Below, one piece after another: positions 59,583 through 60,000 of a DNA stretch of 60,000 nt. The notes under the pieces were generated by a model. It was not told the DNA's origin. It ran no database searches and worked only from the letters and a program-made list of their open reading frames with translations. Source of the DNA: Tubiluchus corallicola (Eukaryota; Priapulida; Priapulimorpha; Priapulimorphida; Tubiluchidae); NCBI GenBank assembly GCA_030141605.1, contig JAQGDQ010000011.1, positions 992,066 to 1,052,065 on the forward strand, given 5' to 3'. Position numbers and translations under genes: made by a program. The number at the start of each line of letters is the position of its first letter. Position 1 is the first letter of the stretch.

Positions 59583-60000
59583 AGCTATTTTGCAAAGATT
59601 AATTTTACGTCGTACTTTTTTCTGATTTCATCACGTCAAATTACATCAAGATTCATTCAAGAATTGAGCACACTAAGCAAGTTCCATTCTATGAATGTCA
59701 GGTAAACAAAAACAACGTCTGCCAGCAGATCCATTTACTACAAACAGCGTGTCCCATCACATTCTTAACTAAAGACAGTCCATGTCAGTTTCAAACACTT
59801 CCCAGCCAAAACACAAGATCACACGTTTTAGACGCTCATTAGAAAAATCAATAAACTTTGATTCACACAGCAACGATGCACCCGAAACCTGTCAAGGTGT
59901 AAACGTCAGATATTTTCTCGTTAACCGGTCGTTTGAAGATTGTTCCGAAGTCACGTTGTTTGAATCAAAGTTCATGGGCTCGGTTTCTGTGGAAGAACGT
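59583..60000. other. Downstream of SON, nothing recognised
   Basis: No open frame, repeat or RNA gene that I can support. Confidence 0.5.

Overview
This window is animal nuclear DNA: AT-rich, with large introns, GT/AG splice sites, AATAAA signals, abundant microsatellites and nested transposons. The transposons are BEL/Pao and Ty3/gypsy LTR elements, truncated non-LTR elements, and pogo-like, hAT-like and TTAA-type DNA elements. There are no prokaryotic features. The genes fit a metazoan, most likely an invertebrate, but I cannot name a species. Three host genes can be built from the sequence; two of them need exon joining that single reading frames do not show.

Layout. 1-4000: a truncated LINE with a perfect 13-bp target duplication, then mostly empty sequence. 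4017-11809 (minus): one two-exon gene for a secreted, very Gln/Gly/Tyr-rich repeat protein of about 1518 residues. Exon 1 carries the signal peptide and YQQQQ-type repeats. Exon 2 carries GYG-xxTQQQ and GYGLPSTQQ repeats and a basic tail. 12000-16900: intergenic, with an hAT-type MITE and a 23-bp minisatellite. 16958-23391 (minus): the 3' part of a dispanin/CD225 (IFITM-like) membrane protein gene, built from two or three short exons whose introns are full of microsatellites. 23900-29400: a LINE relic, a CpG-containing possible promoter (CACGTG and TGCGCATGCGCA palindromes), a TTAA-flanked inverted-repeat element, and a pogo/Tigger-like deletion derivative that keeps only the transposase DNA-binding half.

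29420-35816: a complete-ended but coding-dead BEL/Pao retrotransposon (396-bp LTRs, GGGGT target duplication). It has a SAP domain at the gag start, and a truncated LINE has jumped into its integrase. 36056-37215: a tandem duplication beside another LINE relic.

38845-59282 (plus): the SON gene (nuclear-speckle SR-type splicing cofactor). Ten coding exons join in phase to about 1088 residues: a Lys/His-rich N-terminus, an RS domain, a G-patch and a double-stranded-RNA-binding domain. Its 12-kb intron 6 hosts a pogo-like TIR element (45736-52462). That element was itself interrupted by a young Ty3/gypsy element (46150-52113) whose two LTRs show no differences.

The host genes have no obvious shared pathway. 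The repeat-protein and dispanin genes are neighbours on the same strand, and SON is on the other. Much of the remaining sequence is transposon-derived, which gives several relative-age relationships: LINE in BEL, gypsy in pogo-like element in SON intron.
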